Source: Acanthosepion esculentum (Eukaryota > Mollusca > Cephalopoda > Sepiida > Sepiidae). Taken from it: a stretch of 64,000 nucleotides of DNA. Both the position numbers and the translations under genes were made by a program. Below the pieces are notes generated by a model. The model saw only the letters and a program-made list of their open reading frames with translations, was not told the origin of the DNA and searched no databases. The stretch covers positions 51,797,455-51,861,454 of the forward strand of contig OZ038517.1 of NCBI GenBank assembly GCA_964036315.1, read 5' to 3'. Within the stretch, counting starts at the first letter, position 1, and every line of letters begins with the position of its first letter. Positions 10,941 through 20,573 of this stretch are shown in pieces.

Positions 10941-11631
10941 CGAATGCACGGCCGCAATTTTCGACGGATTTGCACCAACATTTACATGCACATGCTCCAA
11001 GTTAGCTGGAAGGCCAAAACCGACTTTGCATTTCCCAACTCCCATCGATAGTGGAAATAATAGATTTTTTCATGCTTCTACGGCAGTTTGCATGTAGTTT
11101 GCGGCCATTTTCTACTGGCCAAAGTGAGAGCCTGTAGCTGGCTGCCACGAATAGGCAGGAAGATTCTATTGGCCAGCGTGAGAGCCTGTAGCTGGCTGCC
11201 ACGAATAGGCAGGAAGATTCTATTGGCCAGCGTGAGAGCTAACAGCTGACTGACACGAATGCTAACTAGCATGCTAGCATGCCAAAAAATCGATAGCTGC
11301 ATTCGTCACAAGTGGGAAAAATTTAAATCTGCATGTCACTTTATTCCAATTGGCTCATTCGCTTGCTTAAACTCAACGTTGATTCTGATTCCGCAGAACT
11401 GGGTTGGGTGTGAAAAACTATTTGTTGTTAACATTCTTTTTTCATTCGGTTTTTCCAGTTACGAGTCCTTTTTTAGGCAAGAAGTAAGGCATGTAGCAAC
11501 ATCAGCACAGCAAAGGGCACTCCTTTAAAGGCAAGGAAGGGAAAAAATATTTTAAGTCAAGTGATAGCGATTGCTGTATGAGTCGTACGATTTTTGAATC
11601 AAGCACGGGCAACGCCGGGCCATGCTGCTAG
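10834..11631 (+). mobile_element. Non-autonomous Helitron copy 1
   Basis: Starts TCTCTATCTATAAAAGGCAG after an A and ends with CTAG (11628-11631) followed by T, matching Helitron insertion between A and T. A GC-rich hairpin-like stretch (GCACGGGCAACGCCGGGC) lies just upstream of the CTAG. No Rep/helicase ORF is present. It has a (GT)n tract (10855-10939) after the 5' end and an internal roughly 55-bp repeat ('GAGAGCCTGTAGCTGGCTGC...TTCTATTGGCCAGC') present about 2.5 times at 11115-11245. Copies at 31660 and 56448 share the whole body. Confidence 0.85.
10855..10939. repeat. (GT)n microsatellite inside the Helitron
   Basis: About 42 GT units directly after the Helitron 5' end. The same position holds an interrupted GT tract in the copy at 31660 and a short CA remnant in the minus-strand copy at 57157-57175, so it belongs to the element. 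Confidence 0.95.
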
Positions 11632-11822
11632 TCTAATATATACTAAGAAGACATATACATTTGTTCATTGTGTAGCTGATTTTTATCATCACCAGCACAC
11701 ACTGTGCGCTATTTTACATATGGAGATGGTGAGACTTAGAAATGGCGCATTTCACTGAGGTTTCTTAGTCCCGGCTTCTTCAAGTTGAAATGAAAGAAAA
11801 CAAAACTGTGTGAAAGAAAAAT

Positions 11823-12055
11823 ACATTCAGGTTTCTGATGATAAGAGTGCCAACAAATTGCACGCGCTGATTAAAGAACCGTAACAGACTTCTAGGGAAT
11901 TGGCTCCGAAGATGTCAAGTTCTCATGTTTACTGTCGTTCGTCATCTTCCTTCAATGGGTAAGGTCCGGAAACACGGCGCATGGTTGCCACACGTATTGA
12001 CCGAGAGAAAGAAACTCCAGCGCTCACGAACAGTTTACTCTCCGACAAGATGCGC
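11823..12055 (+). pseudogene. Mariner transposase remnant (middle region)
   Basis: Frame-broken sequence reads through a pattern like SRELAPKMSSSHV, then MGKVRKHGAWLPHVLTERKK. The last block is the mariner 'W-V-P-H-x-L' linker between DNA-binding and catalytic domains. No DDD catalytic motif follows. The ORF 11925-12113 fuses this piece to the LINE-R scrap that follows, so the ORF is chimeric and accidental. Confidence 0.6.
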
Positions 12056-12230
12056 GCTACAAATTGAAGACATCAGAGTCAAGTCAAGTAACTATCTGGG
12101 TAGTGTTTTATAACAGGCGATAAGAAATATGACTGAGAAATCCGACTGGAGCATTGAAAAGATATCTTCCGAAAGCTAAACAAAGTATTAAGAGACAGGA
12201 AAATTTCATCAGAAACAGAAAAAATAATGT
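12056..12230 (+). pseudogene. RTE-like reverse transcriptase scrap (LINE-R)
   Basis: Reads LQIEDIRVKSSNYLGSVL, then after frame changes a stretch equivalent to 'DAFRKLNKVLRDRKISSETEK'. This is the post-YADD region of RTE-like RTs. It is the same protein segment as at 2716-2790, immediately before the block amplified at 29.6 kb. Confidence 0.6.
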
Positions 12231-12274
12231 TGCTATATAATAAAAAGGAAAGAGTACAACTATTCGGTGCTTAC

Positions 12275-12355
<81 letters not shown>

Positions 12356-12360
12356 GTTCG
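12216..12360. repeat. (AT)n microsatellite with duplicated flanks, copy 1
   Basis: About 37 AT units at 12278-12352. The left flank (AATGTTGCTATATAATAAAA) and right flank (TTCGTTCGTTTTTTTT) are both repeated around the AT tract at 13550-13690, so flank and microsatellite were duplicated together. Confidence 0.9.
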
Positions 12361-12409
12361 TTTTTTTTTCAGATGTTCTGTGTATGATTCGTAGATTGTT
12401 TTTGCTTCT

Positions 12410-12622
12410 CTGGTCATCCTGCCAAACTGATGTCTAACATTATTGAAATTTTATTTCAGATTAGACACCCCTTTGAGATAGAATGCCAAGTCGACAAGAA
12501 TTAACATGTTTGACATCTTCTTCTTGCTTTTAATCAAGATCACAAAGATGCCAAAGCTGCTCGAGACATTTGTGATGTGGGGAGATGACTTCATCACTGA
12601 CAAACTGGCACAAAGTGGTAAG
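12410..12622 (+). pseudogene. Mariner-like transposase N-terminal remnant, copy 1
   Basis: In mixed frames it reads RHPFEIECQVDKN, then HLLLAFNQDHKDAKAARDIC, then a Gly-Asp-rich block and KLAQSGK. This matches a mariner first-HTH layout (FxFKxGxxAAExxRxIxxxxGE). Frame changes and lack of a catalytic domain make it a pseudogene. A longer related copy lies at 14860-15095. Confidence 0.55.
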
Positions 12623-12671
12623 TTACGTTTTTTGGTAGCTAAAAATCATATTCTCGGATTTATTGGGTTGT

Positions 12672-12675
<4 letters not shown>

Positions 12676-12727
<52 letters not shown>
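12676..12727. repeat. (AT)n microsatellite
   Basis: About 25 AT units directly after the mariner N-terminal remnant. Confidence 0.95.
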
Positions 12728-12731
<4 letters not shown>

Positions 12732-12860
12732 GCTAAAATTCCATGGTTATAATTTATTACATTGAAATCGTAATCACGATCCAATTCATCAGACCTACAA
12801 ATTCAAAAAGAAATCGGAAAATTTTAGTTCTACCTGTATTCTATCCTCTTCTGTATTCTT

Positions 12861-12872
12861 TATATATATATA

Positions 12873-12903
<31 letters not shown>

Positions 12904-12933
12904 AGATATATATATATAGAGAGAGAGAGAGAG
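12861..12933. repeat. AT/GATATA/GA compound microsatellite
   Basis: (AT)n passes into AGATAT repeats and then a GA run. From 12935 to 13330 I see no feature. Confidence 0.9.
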
Positions 12934-13332
12934 TAATGTCTCAGTTGTTATCCCGAAAATTTGCACGTCGGATCAGTTCTTTTAAATAAAATATATGGTG
13001 CAAGTCAATTTACAATGAATCATTCATACAAAAAGCAAATTAGTAAAGTTAATGATATAAAATGACTAAATCCTTTCTCAAACAAAATTTTAAAGGTGCA
13101 TTAACCTACAAATCACTCGATGAATGTTATGATTCTTGTTTTTAAAAATTATAAGCAAGTACTTTCAACTGTACATTCAGTCATCTTCAAACATGGAAAT
13201 TATTTTGTTTTTGGTAAAATTCAGGTAGTAACCGAGACGGAAAAATTAAATCCGAATCGAAATATGTTGATTTTGAAATGTGTTATTGTTAACGGATACA
13301 AATTTTTGGTGCGTGCAGTCGCAACGCTAAGG

Positions 13333-13336
<4 letters not shown>

Positions 13337-13404
<68 letters not shown>
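13337..13404. repeat. (AT)n microsatellite
   Basis: About 34 AT units, abutting the hairpin-family fragment at 13405. Confidence 0.95.
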
Positions 13405-13407
<3 letters not shown>

Positions 13408-13545
13408 GAAATATAGTCTTAAAGTGTGCTATATTTATGGGATAAAGTGCTCAATATCAGAGATAGAGCCTGTGTAAATATAAAAGTGAACATAGAAGTC
13501 AACACTTAGAGGCGACAGTCTGTTTCATGCTAGATGCAATCATCG
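13405..13545 (-). repeat. Half copy of the 63.1-kb hairpin repeat
   Basis: GAAGAAATATAGTCTTAAAG, then AAAGTGCTCAATATCAGAGA, AAAAGTGAACATAGAAGTCA and GGCGACAGTCTGTTTCATGC occur in this order. The same blocks occur in reverse order and complement at 63159-63290. Here only one arm is present, so the hairpin cannot form. Confidence 0.75.
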
Positions 13546-13549
13546 GGCC

Positions 13550-13606
13550 ACAAAAAAAATAATGTTGCTATATAATAAAAAGGAAAGAGTACAACTATTC
13601 GGTTCT

Positions 13607-13671
<65 letters not shown>

Positions 13672-13692
13672 CATATATTCGTTCGTTTTTTT
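13550..13692. repeat. (AT)n microsatellite with duplicated flanks, copy 2
   Basis: Same flanks as 12216-12360 (TAATGTTGCTATATAATAAA on the left; ATTCGTTCGTTTTTTT on the right), with AT units at 13611-13668. Confidence 0.9.
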
Positions 13693-13825
13693 TCTGATGT
13701 TGCAATCATCGGTTTATATACAAGTATATGATTGGTGTATACGTAATAAATTCCAATAACCAACAATTATTATTCTTAAAAGAGTGCTCAATACAGAGTA
13801 GAGCGAATATAATTATTCATTTAAA

Positions 13826-14447
13826 AAATATAACATAAATATGTTATAAAATCACTACAAAAATAGGCATTTTGTTTCAATATCTCCGGTGTCTTATCAA
13901 GTGATGATGAATGCACATTTAATTGTGTATGTATGTGTTTGTTCATTTGTTTTTTTTTGTTTTTGTTTTTTATAAAGGGCCGTGGAGATGTTTCCTGTCT
14001 CGTCACCTTTTTGTGTGCGTATATATCTAAATATGTCTGGGTGCTTATGTATTATAATTTGAAACTTAATAGAGATTAAATTTAGATTTTAACATTGGTA
14101 ATTTTTTTACTTTTAATTTTAATTTCAAATTTTATCATATAATTTAATACTTATTGGTTAGAATAAATATCTATTTTAGTATAACCCCAACTTTAAAGCT
14201 TTTAATAGCTATTATAACCTTACTTCGTTGTCAAGTTTTTTGAATTCCCGTGTACTTGTAATTTGATTGGTCATTCCAGCTTATGTAACAGTGTTTTCCC
14301 CTTGCGAAGCATCGTTAATTAATTTGAAACTTTTAAAACCCTTTATTCTACATTCAACATCATCACTTGAAAAACCATCAAAAGTGTTGAAACAAAATGC
14401 CTATTTTTGTAGTGATTTTATAACATATTTATGTTATAATTTTTAAA
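13826..14447. repeat. Inverted-repeat (fold-back) element, about 620 bp
   Basis: The ends are inverted copies of about 85 bp. The left end begins ATAACATAAATATGTTATAA, then AAATCACTACAAAAATAGGC; the right end is its complement at 14362-14447. Both outer tips are palindromic (ATAACATAAATATGTTAT). The inner right half (14170-14400) matches 50745-50955 in the opposite orientation, so this may be two inverted copies of one element or a MITE with long termini. No transposase is present. Confidence 0.75.
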
Positions 14448-14451
14448 TAAA

Positions 14452-14456
<5 letters not shown>

Positions 14457-14503
<47 letters not shown>
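14457..14503. repeat. (AT)n microsatellite
   Basis: About 23 AT units beside the fold-back element. It is followed by TTCGTTC and a T-run, as in the copies at 12350 and 13680. Confidence 0.9.
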
Positions 14504-14506
<3 letters not shown>

Positions 14507-14589
14507 GTTCATTTTTTTTTCTAATATTCTGTAAATGATCCCGGAAAATAATCTCTTGTAGCATTTATTTTATTCTTAGTAAAACTTAG

Positions 14590-15100
14590 TAACTCTGGTT
14601 ATCCTGTGAAACTGTTGTTTAATATTATTACTGTTATATTTGCCGACCAGTGCCAACGAGCTTGCAGGGAAATCGTTCCTACTCCTTCTGGAAGTGTCTT
14701 CTCACGAAAATTGACTTTACCAGATACCATAGCTCGGGACTCAGGGTTGGACATTGGGGATCGGGGGACAGCAATGCAGGGCCAAACAGTGTGGAAAGGG
14801 TTTGTCAATGGAGTTCCGACCAACCATAGGGATGTCTAAGGATGAGGGATGATGAATCTTACTGAAATTTTATTCAAAATTAGACATCCCTTTGAGATGG
14901 AATGTCAAGTCGACAAGAATTAGAATGTCTGACATCTTCTGCTTGCTTTTAATCAAGATCACAAAGATGCCAAAGTTGCTTGAGACATTTGTGGACGCAG
15001 ATGACTTGCTTACCCAGAGAATGGCCCAGAAATGATTTACCCGCTTCAAGGAGGGGACTTTTGAACTCGCAGACCCCCACCCTACTTCTGTTCTGGGCAA
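14590..15100 (+). pseudogene. Mariner-like transposase N-terminal remnant, copy 2, with leader
   Basis: Repeats the block seen at 12410: CTGGTTATCCTGTGAAACTG, an ATTTTATTCAAAATTAGACA block and CCCTTTGAGATGGAATGTCA. It then continues further, in frames reading HLLLAFNQDHKDAKVA and MAQK*FTRFKEGTFELADP. The last block resembles the mariner 'WFxRFKxGDFxLxDxPRSGRP' end of the DNA-binding domain. A 190-bp insert at 14640-14840 (77-codon ORF) is absent from copy 1 and unrecognised. Confidence 0.55.
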
Positions 15101-15204
15101 CCTGTTCAGTTTAATTACATATCTGTAGTTCATTGATTCCGATGTTTCCAATTTGTATCACACATCTTGGGTTGTCCCTTTTGCTAACAACCATATTATT
15201 GTAA

Positions 15205-16130
15205 TCTAGGTAGGATTACTGAATGAGGAACAACCAAAACGGAGGTTGGAAATGAAATGGTTATCTAAATAACATCAACAAAATACAATGCTCGCCAGCG
15301 GCGTGAAGTAGGTAAACCACTGCTAGTGGTGAACTACTTAGACAGTATATTACACCTACTTACAATAATGTCCAAGGTATTTATGAGGATTGGGACATAC
15401 CTGTTAGTGTTCATAGTTACGGTATATAACACTTTATTTATTTATTTCTCTTGTAACCTAGAAAGGGTTACTGAATAAGGAATCAAAACAGACGTTGGAA
15501 ATGAAATACAATACAATACTCGCCAGCGGCGTGAAGTAGGTAAACCACTGATAATGGTGGACTACTTAGACAGCAGATTACCCCACCACCCACACACTTA
15601 CAACAGTGCCCAACATATTTATGAGGATTAGGACATAACCATTAGTGTTCATAGGTGCGGTATATAACATTTCCTAATACAGGTAAAGATGCAAACAAAG
15701 AAAAAAGAACCTCATATAACTTTGGATGAAAAAAAAATTCACTTATAATCTGTGTCCTGGGTATGATGATAAACTACATTTGGCAGCAAGGCTTCTGATT
15801 AGGAAATTAGTTTTGAGGAGTGTCCAACTGTTTTACAACGTATTCATGTGGATTGGGACATATGCACTAGTGTTTACAGGTACTGTATATAACACTTTCT
15901 TTCTTTCTTTCTGTTGTAACCTAGAAAGTGTTACTGAATGAGGAATAAGCAAATCGAAGGTTGAAAACGAAATAGTAATCTTTATAACATCAACAAAATA
16001 CTCGCCAGCGGCGTGAAGTAGGTAAACCACTTCTAGTGGTGGACTACTTAGCATATTACCCCACACTTACAACGTATTTATGAGGATTGGGGCATACCTA
16101 TTAGTGTTTAGGTACGGTATATAACATATA
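15205..16130. repeat. Tandem repeat, 4 units of about 230-250 bp
   Basis: Units start near 15213, 15465, 15690 and 15928. Shared blocks are TTACTGAATGAGGAA, CTCGCCAGCGGCGTGAAGTA, GGTAAACCACT..TAGTGGTG and TATTTATGAGGATTGGGACA. The third unit is divergent and lacks the CTCGCC block. Within each full unit, 'GTAAACCACT' and 'AGTGGTG' form a small stem. I see no coding potential. Confidence 0.85.
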
Positions 16131-16134
16131 TATT

Positions 16135-16555
16135 CCGTCTTCTTAACAACTGATTGTTCGTCCTTCTTTCCATTACTAACTTATGTAGGAGTTCCCATAG
16201 ATTTCTTTCAGTGTTTGCCATCAATACGATTGGTTGGTTGCTTCATTTTGTTTAGTGGCATATCAACACCTATATGGATTATTTAATGCCGAAATCTAAA
16301 TATCTTGAACACAGTTTTATGACTTCAACTACAGATAAAATATATTGTTAGACATTCTAATTCTGTTTTAATTCTGGTTGGTAATTCTGTTTTAAAAATA
16401 TATTGTTGGTAATATTTACCTGGGACCAAAACAGGTGCTTCACCCCGCATAAAAGTGGGTCTGGGAACAACAACAATTAAGGAGTGGTTCCATGTTACAA
16501 CTCCTATAAATATGTATTGTTGGTAATTTTAATATATATATATAGATAGATATAT
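16135..16555. other. No recognisable gene
   Basis: AT-rich. It contains a short stretch ending GGGAACAACAACAATTAAGG that recurs, changed, at about 17140 (GAGAACAACAGCAATTAAG). Confidence 0.5.
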
Positions 16556-16559
16556 AGAT

Positions 16560-16890
16560 ATATAATTAAGTAATTCATTGAGTCTGAAAGAAACCTCAAC
16601 AGAATGCAGAAAGCACTGGACGGCCGTTTCGTCCTATATTTGGGACTCATCAGCAGTGCGCATCCACTACCGAGAATTGAAACCCTGACAGTTGAGTTAT
16701 CAAGCAAACGTCATACCAACTGTTCCAATGGGCCTCGGTGACGAAGGGATAGCAAATCAGACTCAATATAGCGCCGCTCGCTCACATATTCCGTGGTGGA
16801 ACTCAACTGAGTTTCTCTCTAACCATAGGACTGTGCCCCCTGGAGCCACGACTACTATCACCAGGCTGCTCAAACTTAAGCATTAGAAGC
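16560..16890 (-). repeat. SINE-C copy with tRNA-like head, minus strand
   Basis: The minus strand gives a tRNA-like block at 16671-16740 (CAGTTGGTATGACGTTTG, then a B-box-like GGGTTTCAATTC). The body continues as GGACGGCCGTTTCGTCC...GGGACTCATCAGCAGTGC toward an AT-rich tail at 16535-16560. The downstream part 16730-16890 is shared, inverted, with 52618-52805. Confidence 0.65.
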
Positions 16891-16945
16891 CGGATCAAGC
16901 AATGATATTCACATGATAGAAATTGTTAGGAGGATTTGATAATTA

Positions 16946-17050
16946 TAATTAAGTAATTCATTGAGTCTGAAAGAAACCTCAACAGAATGCAGAAAGCACT
17001 GGACGGCCGTTTCGTCCTATATTTGGGACTCATCAGCAGTGCGCATTTCA
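16946..17050 (-). repeat. SINE-C partial duplicate
   Basis: An almost exact repeat of 16560-16662: AATTAAGTAATTCATTGAGT, CAACAGAATGCAGAAAGCAC and the ACGGCCGTTTCGTCC block. The tRNA-like head is not conserved. From 17050 to 17300 nothing else is clear. Confidence 0.85.
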
Positions 17051-17629
17051 TAGTGTTTTGGTTTTGTATGGGGTGTTTACTATTTGTCAATAGATGGAAT
17101 CCTAACATATCCTACCACTACGGGTCAGAGTGGACCTGAGAACAACAGCAATTAAGTAGTAATTTCATGCCACTCAAACTCCCGATCAGAGACCTTGCTG
17201 CCTGATGTAGTTTATCGTCAATCCCAGGACTACCATCAATACCGTGTCATCTGCTTATTTTATGTTATTACGGTTGTTCTCACCAATAATAAACCCTGTT
17301 GGGATTTCTAGGTTACAACACATACCATGATGGAAAAATGCCCCAAACTTAATAAATTTTATCGTCAAAATCCTTATGTTATTATTAAGGAAGACCAAAG
17401 GACTTTTTATCATTAAATTATTTTTTAATCCTTTTTAGAACTTTCAATTGGTTAAAGTATTTGGTATTTTTCTCATCAGTTTTCAAAGATTAGTATAGGA
17501 AATTTAAGCAACTTTGTGCAGTGAAAAACACATTGATTTGGGAATTCTTGTAAAAATCTAATAATTGTTGGATTTTAATGAAATTTTAGAACCTATTCAC
17601 CAATTATTTTAGAAATGTTTTTCCAGTCA

Positions 17630-17633
<4 letters not shown>

Positions 17634-17693
<60 letters not shown>
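17634..17693. repeat. (AT)n microsatellite at SINE-A 3' end
   Basis: About 30 AT units. They lie at the 3' end of the minus-strand SINE-A that follows. Confidence 0.95.
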
Positions 17694-17696
<3 letters not shown>

Positions 17697-17697
<1 letters not shown>

Positions 17698-17965
17698 TCA
17701 GTTATGTGCCATGCGTGATACACGCTTAGGCGATCATGTATCTTTCGAAACATGACTGACGAGGCAGATTTTTTCCCGCAGTAGGTTGTCATTTCTTACT
17801 GCGGTAGACCAGTTGCCATCCAAGGCTATACAACCCGGTTTGTTTTGCTATTTACCCATAGCTGCGGAGAGAAGAAGAGGATTCATACCTTTCCCCAAAG
17901 GTATTAGCATGTAAGTGAATATAAAGTATTCGACTGGAATTCCTCAATCCGACCCGCTAACCATT
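17697..17965 (-). repeat. SINE-A copy, minus strand
   Basis: Matches 25596-25893 in reverse: TGTGCCATGCGTGATACACG, TTAGGCGATCATGTATCTTT, GCCATCCAAGGCTATA, CCATAGCTG, CCTTTCCCCAAAGGTATTAG. The tRNA-like head (B box near GGAATTCCTCAATCC on the plus strand) is at the right end and the AT tail at the left. Confidence 0.85.
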
Positions 17966-18134
17966 ACGCCGCCGTGTTCCTGTTCAATGTTTTACCAATA
18001 TTTTCTAAGAAAGATTTTGGTGAATATATTTTTTGCGACTCCACTTATTAGTTTTTTGAATTTTGAGAAATTTTTGTCCAGCTTAGTATTCATATTTGTT
18101 AAAGTCAGAATTCCTTGGAGAATTTAAATAAACA

Positions 18135-18137
<3 letters not shown>

Positions 18138-18204
<67 letters not shown>
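18138..18204. repeat. (AT)n microsatellite
   Basis: About 33 AT units immediately upstream of the exon-like ORF. Confidence 0.95.
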
Positions 18205-18206
<2 letters not shown>

Positions 18207-18220
18207 TGTGTGTTTGCCAG

Positions 18221-18466
18221 AAGTCATATATAGCGAGTTGGGAAAAGAAAGATGTAAATTTATTATCGTGCAGGAAGTGGGCGATGGAGTTAGTTTTCTT
18301 ACGAGAAAGTGTATGAAACACACGAAATCCGGCCCAAACAGGATACGCACAGCTGTCATCAAGGTCCACGCCACTCTCGCTTGTGAACTTCACGACTTCA
18401 TGCTAAAAGCGTCAGGGCTGACAAACTTCAAAGAGACCGCTTCAGACTACGGAAACACCGTCCATA
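18221..18466 (+). CDS. Putative internal exon of an unrecognised gene
   Basis: A 246-bp open stretch bounded by a good acceptor (TTGTGTGTTTGCCAG ending at 18220) and a donor (CATA|GTAAGA at 18467). Length is a multiple of three and both boundaries fall in phase 1, so it would be a symmetric exon. It encodes about 81 residues: VIYSELGKERCKFIIV near the start, SGPNRIRTAVIKVHATLACE in the middle and SDYGNTVH at the end. Composition is ordinary globular protein, unlike the LINE and satellite ORFs around it. I do not recognise the family. The open frame extends artificially upstream through the AT repeat. It could instead be a decayed transposon exon. Confidence 0.4.
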
Positions 18467-18984
18467 GTAAGAAACAAATTGTATCTCTTATAGCCTCTTT
18501 ACTATGCACCACGCACACACGTGTTGACTTTTTCACACAAACACACATATAACAACATTTCATTGTTCTCACATACATACACAAAGAGAATTTATATTTT
18601 ATTTCAGAATTTTATTAACCCAAACAAAAATACATTACTTTCCAATCTATGACCAATTGCTTGTATTCTTGTCGTTATATAAAATTAATGTTCACTTGTT
18701 GAAACTACGTTGTCTTTTCTATTGAATTTTATTCTTACAATGGAAATCTTTTGATTATTCTAAACGGCCAAATTACGCGCAGCCCAGCAACAATATCTTA
18801 TGTTATTGTATCAAATCCCAACTCTACGTATTTTGACATTTCAAGATCTTATTAAAAAATTGTCTTCAAACAGACGATTGTTTTAATGTTGAAAGCAACT
18901 TCAATAACTGAAAATAAATGTATTTTTAAAATATCTCAACTTTCACAAACTCTTCAGGAAACTAAATGTAAGCAGTAAACACAA

Positions 18985-19530
18985 CAGGTGGCTAAAATTC
19001 AGTCTGGTCTGAAACTTGTTTTATACGATTGGAGACCTTACTTATGAATCGACCTACGTAATTTTGAAGAGAAATAAACTGGTGGTCTAGTAAGTTTTAA
19101 AATTCTGTCTTAATTTGTCCTGGTTATGTGATATTCTTATTAAGTAAAAATTGTATTTACTAATCATAATTGGAAAAGCTTATTATAATTAAAGCTTCAA
19201 GGAAAATGTTTCACTTTGATAGCAGTTTCATTATTCTATCTGATCTGAAACTTGTTTCATAGAATTGGAGACTTTACTCATCAATCAATCCTCGTAATTT
19301 TGAAGAGAAATGAATTTGGTTCATTTTGATACCAGTTTCATTATTCTATCTGATCTGAAACTTGTTTTATAGGATTAGAGACCATACTTATCAACCGTCC
19401 CACGTAATTTTGAAGAGAAATAAATTTGCTTCATTTTGATACCAGTTCCATTATTCTGTCTGTTATAAAACTTGTTTTATAGGTTTAGAGACATTACTTA
19501 TCAAATTAACCTCGTAACAAAAGAATTAAA
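18985..19530. repeat. Tandem repeat, about 4 units of 115-120 bp
   Basis: Shared blocks are CTGATCTGAAACTTGTTTTA, ATTGGAGACCTTACTTAT, CGTAATTTTGAAGAGAAAT and TTTTGATACCAG. The first unit (18995-19085) is separated from the rest by about 140 bp. Confidence 0.85.
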
Positions 19531-19539
19531 TATAAGTAT

Positions 19540-20160
19540 TATAAAAGAACAGTGGAATAAAAGAATTACTTTCATACTCAGCTTTTGTCATTGCTAATAA
19601 TGATGATTATATTCTTGATAAGTAAATCTAATTTTAGTTACATTTTAGCTGGCTTTAGTTGTTCTCGCTCTAAAAATATGCGCCATTAATTTCTGAACAA
19701 CCCAACGCATTCAAAATATGACATAGAGAAAAGAAAAAGTCGCTTGACACAGACGACAAATCCAACTACTAGATGAAGTGACGAAAGTCAACGACACCAG
19801 TGAAAGCAATAGAATGCAGAAAGATGGAGGTGGTCACACTTCCTCGCCATTTGCCGCCTTCCGTTTCTCAGACGCATCACTCTTCTTCGCGTCCCATCTG
19901 GAAGCGCCATCTTGCTTTTAAATAGCTCAGCCAAACGCTATGATTTCTGTCTTCCCCGCTCCTCCACTTGTTGGTTTATGTTAGTTTATTTAAGGAGCCT
20001 GGTCCCTTTCTTTGACGTTCTCCCACTTTTTTATGTTGGTTTTCGTCTTATTTTACCGTATGACTTTGGACTCTCTGTGGTTTCTTTAATTTCCCCTCTT
20101 ACCACTTATGCCATATTTTAAAAAGAAAACCATGCACAGGAACAACCTGTCTGGTATGGG
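19540..20160. other. No recognisable feature
   Basis: Includes a patch of higher complexity at 19720-19915 (CGCCATTTGCCGCC, GGAAGCGCCATCTTGC) but no convincing ORF or promoter. Confidence 0.4.
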
Positions 20161-20188
20161 TTATAGTGTTTTAGACTTTTTCGTTTGC

Positions 20189-20542
20189 GCCTATGGAATG
20201 AGAAAAGAAAGAAAGCAAGCAAGAATGAAACAAGCAAACAAAAGAAAGAAATATTAAAGACAGAAAAACATGGTAGAATGAGAAAAGAAAAAGACAAAAA
20301 GAAAAAATTAAAAGCATACACAGAGTAAAGTAAAAAAAAAAGAAGAGATATAAGTAAAGAAAAAGAACGAAAAGAAAAGGGACAAAATATAAGAAAGAAA
20401 AATTAAGAGAAAAAGGAGATAATAAATAAAGTGAAATATTGTAAAGAAAAAAGGCAAAATAAAAACAAGATAGGCAAAGTAAAACAGACAAAAGAAAAAA
20501 GAAAGAAAGAAAGAAAATGACTGGAAGAAAACATACAACAAA

Positions 20543-20573
<31 letters not shown>

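Larger units (their letters stand above)
17308..18130 (+). repeat. Dispersed AT-rich repeat, split by a SINE/AT insertion
   Basis: 17308-17630 matches 61318-61645 (shared CCCAAACTTAATAAA, TTTAATCCTTTTTAG, TTGGGAATTCTTGTAAAAAT). 18045-18130 matches the continuation at 61655-61738 (TTTTGAATTTTGAGAAAT, CTTGGAGAATTTAAAT). The stretch in between holds (AT)n and SINE-A. That pattern indicates an insertion into a pre-existing repeat. Confidence 0.75.

Noticed and set aside
11078..11302. Small ORFs inside the Helitron
   Set aside because: They span the 55-bp internal repeats, are not shared as ORFs among copies and have no Rep/helicase motifs.
19800..19920. Possible promoter/5' UTR with CGCCATCTTG (YY1-like) motifs
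   Set aside because: Short, isolated, with no ORF or exon downstream to support it. A similar motif at 36353 also lacks support.
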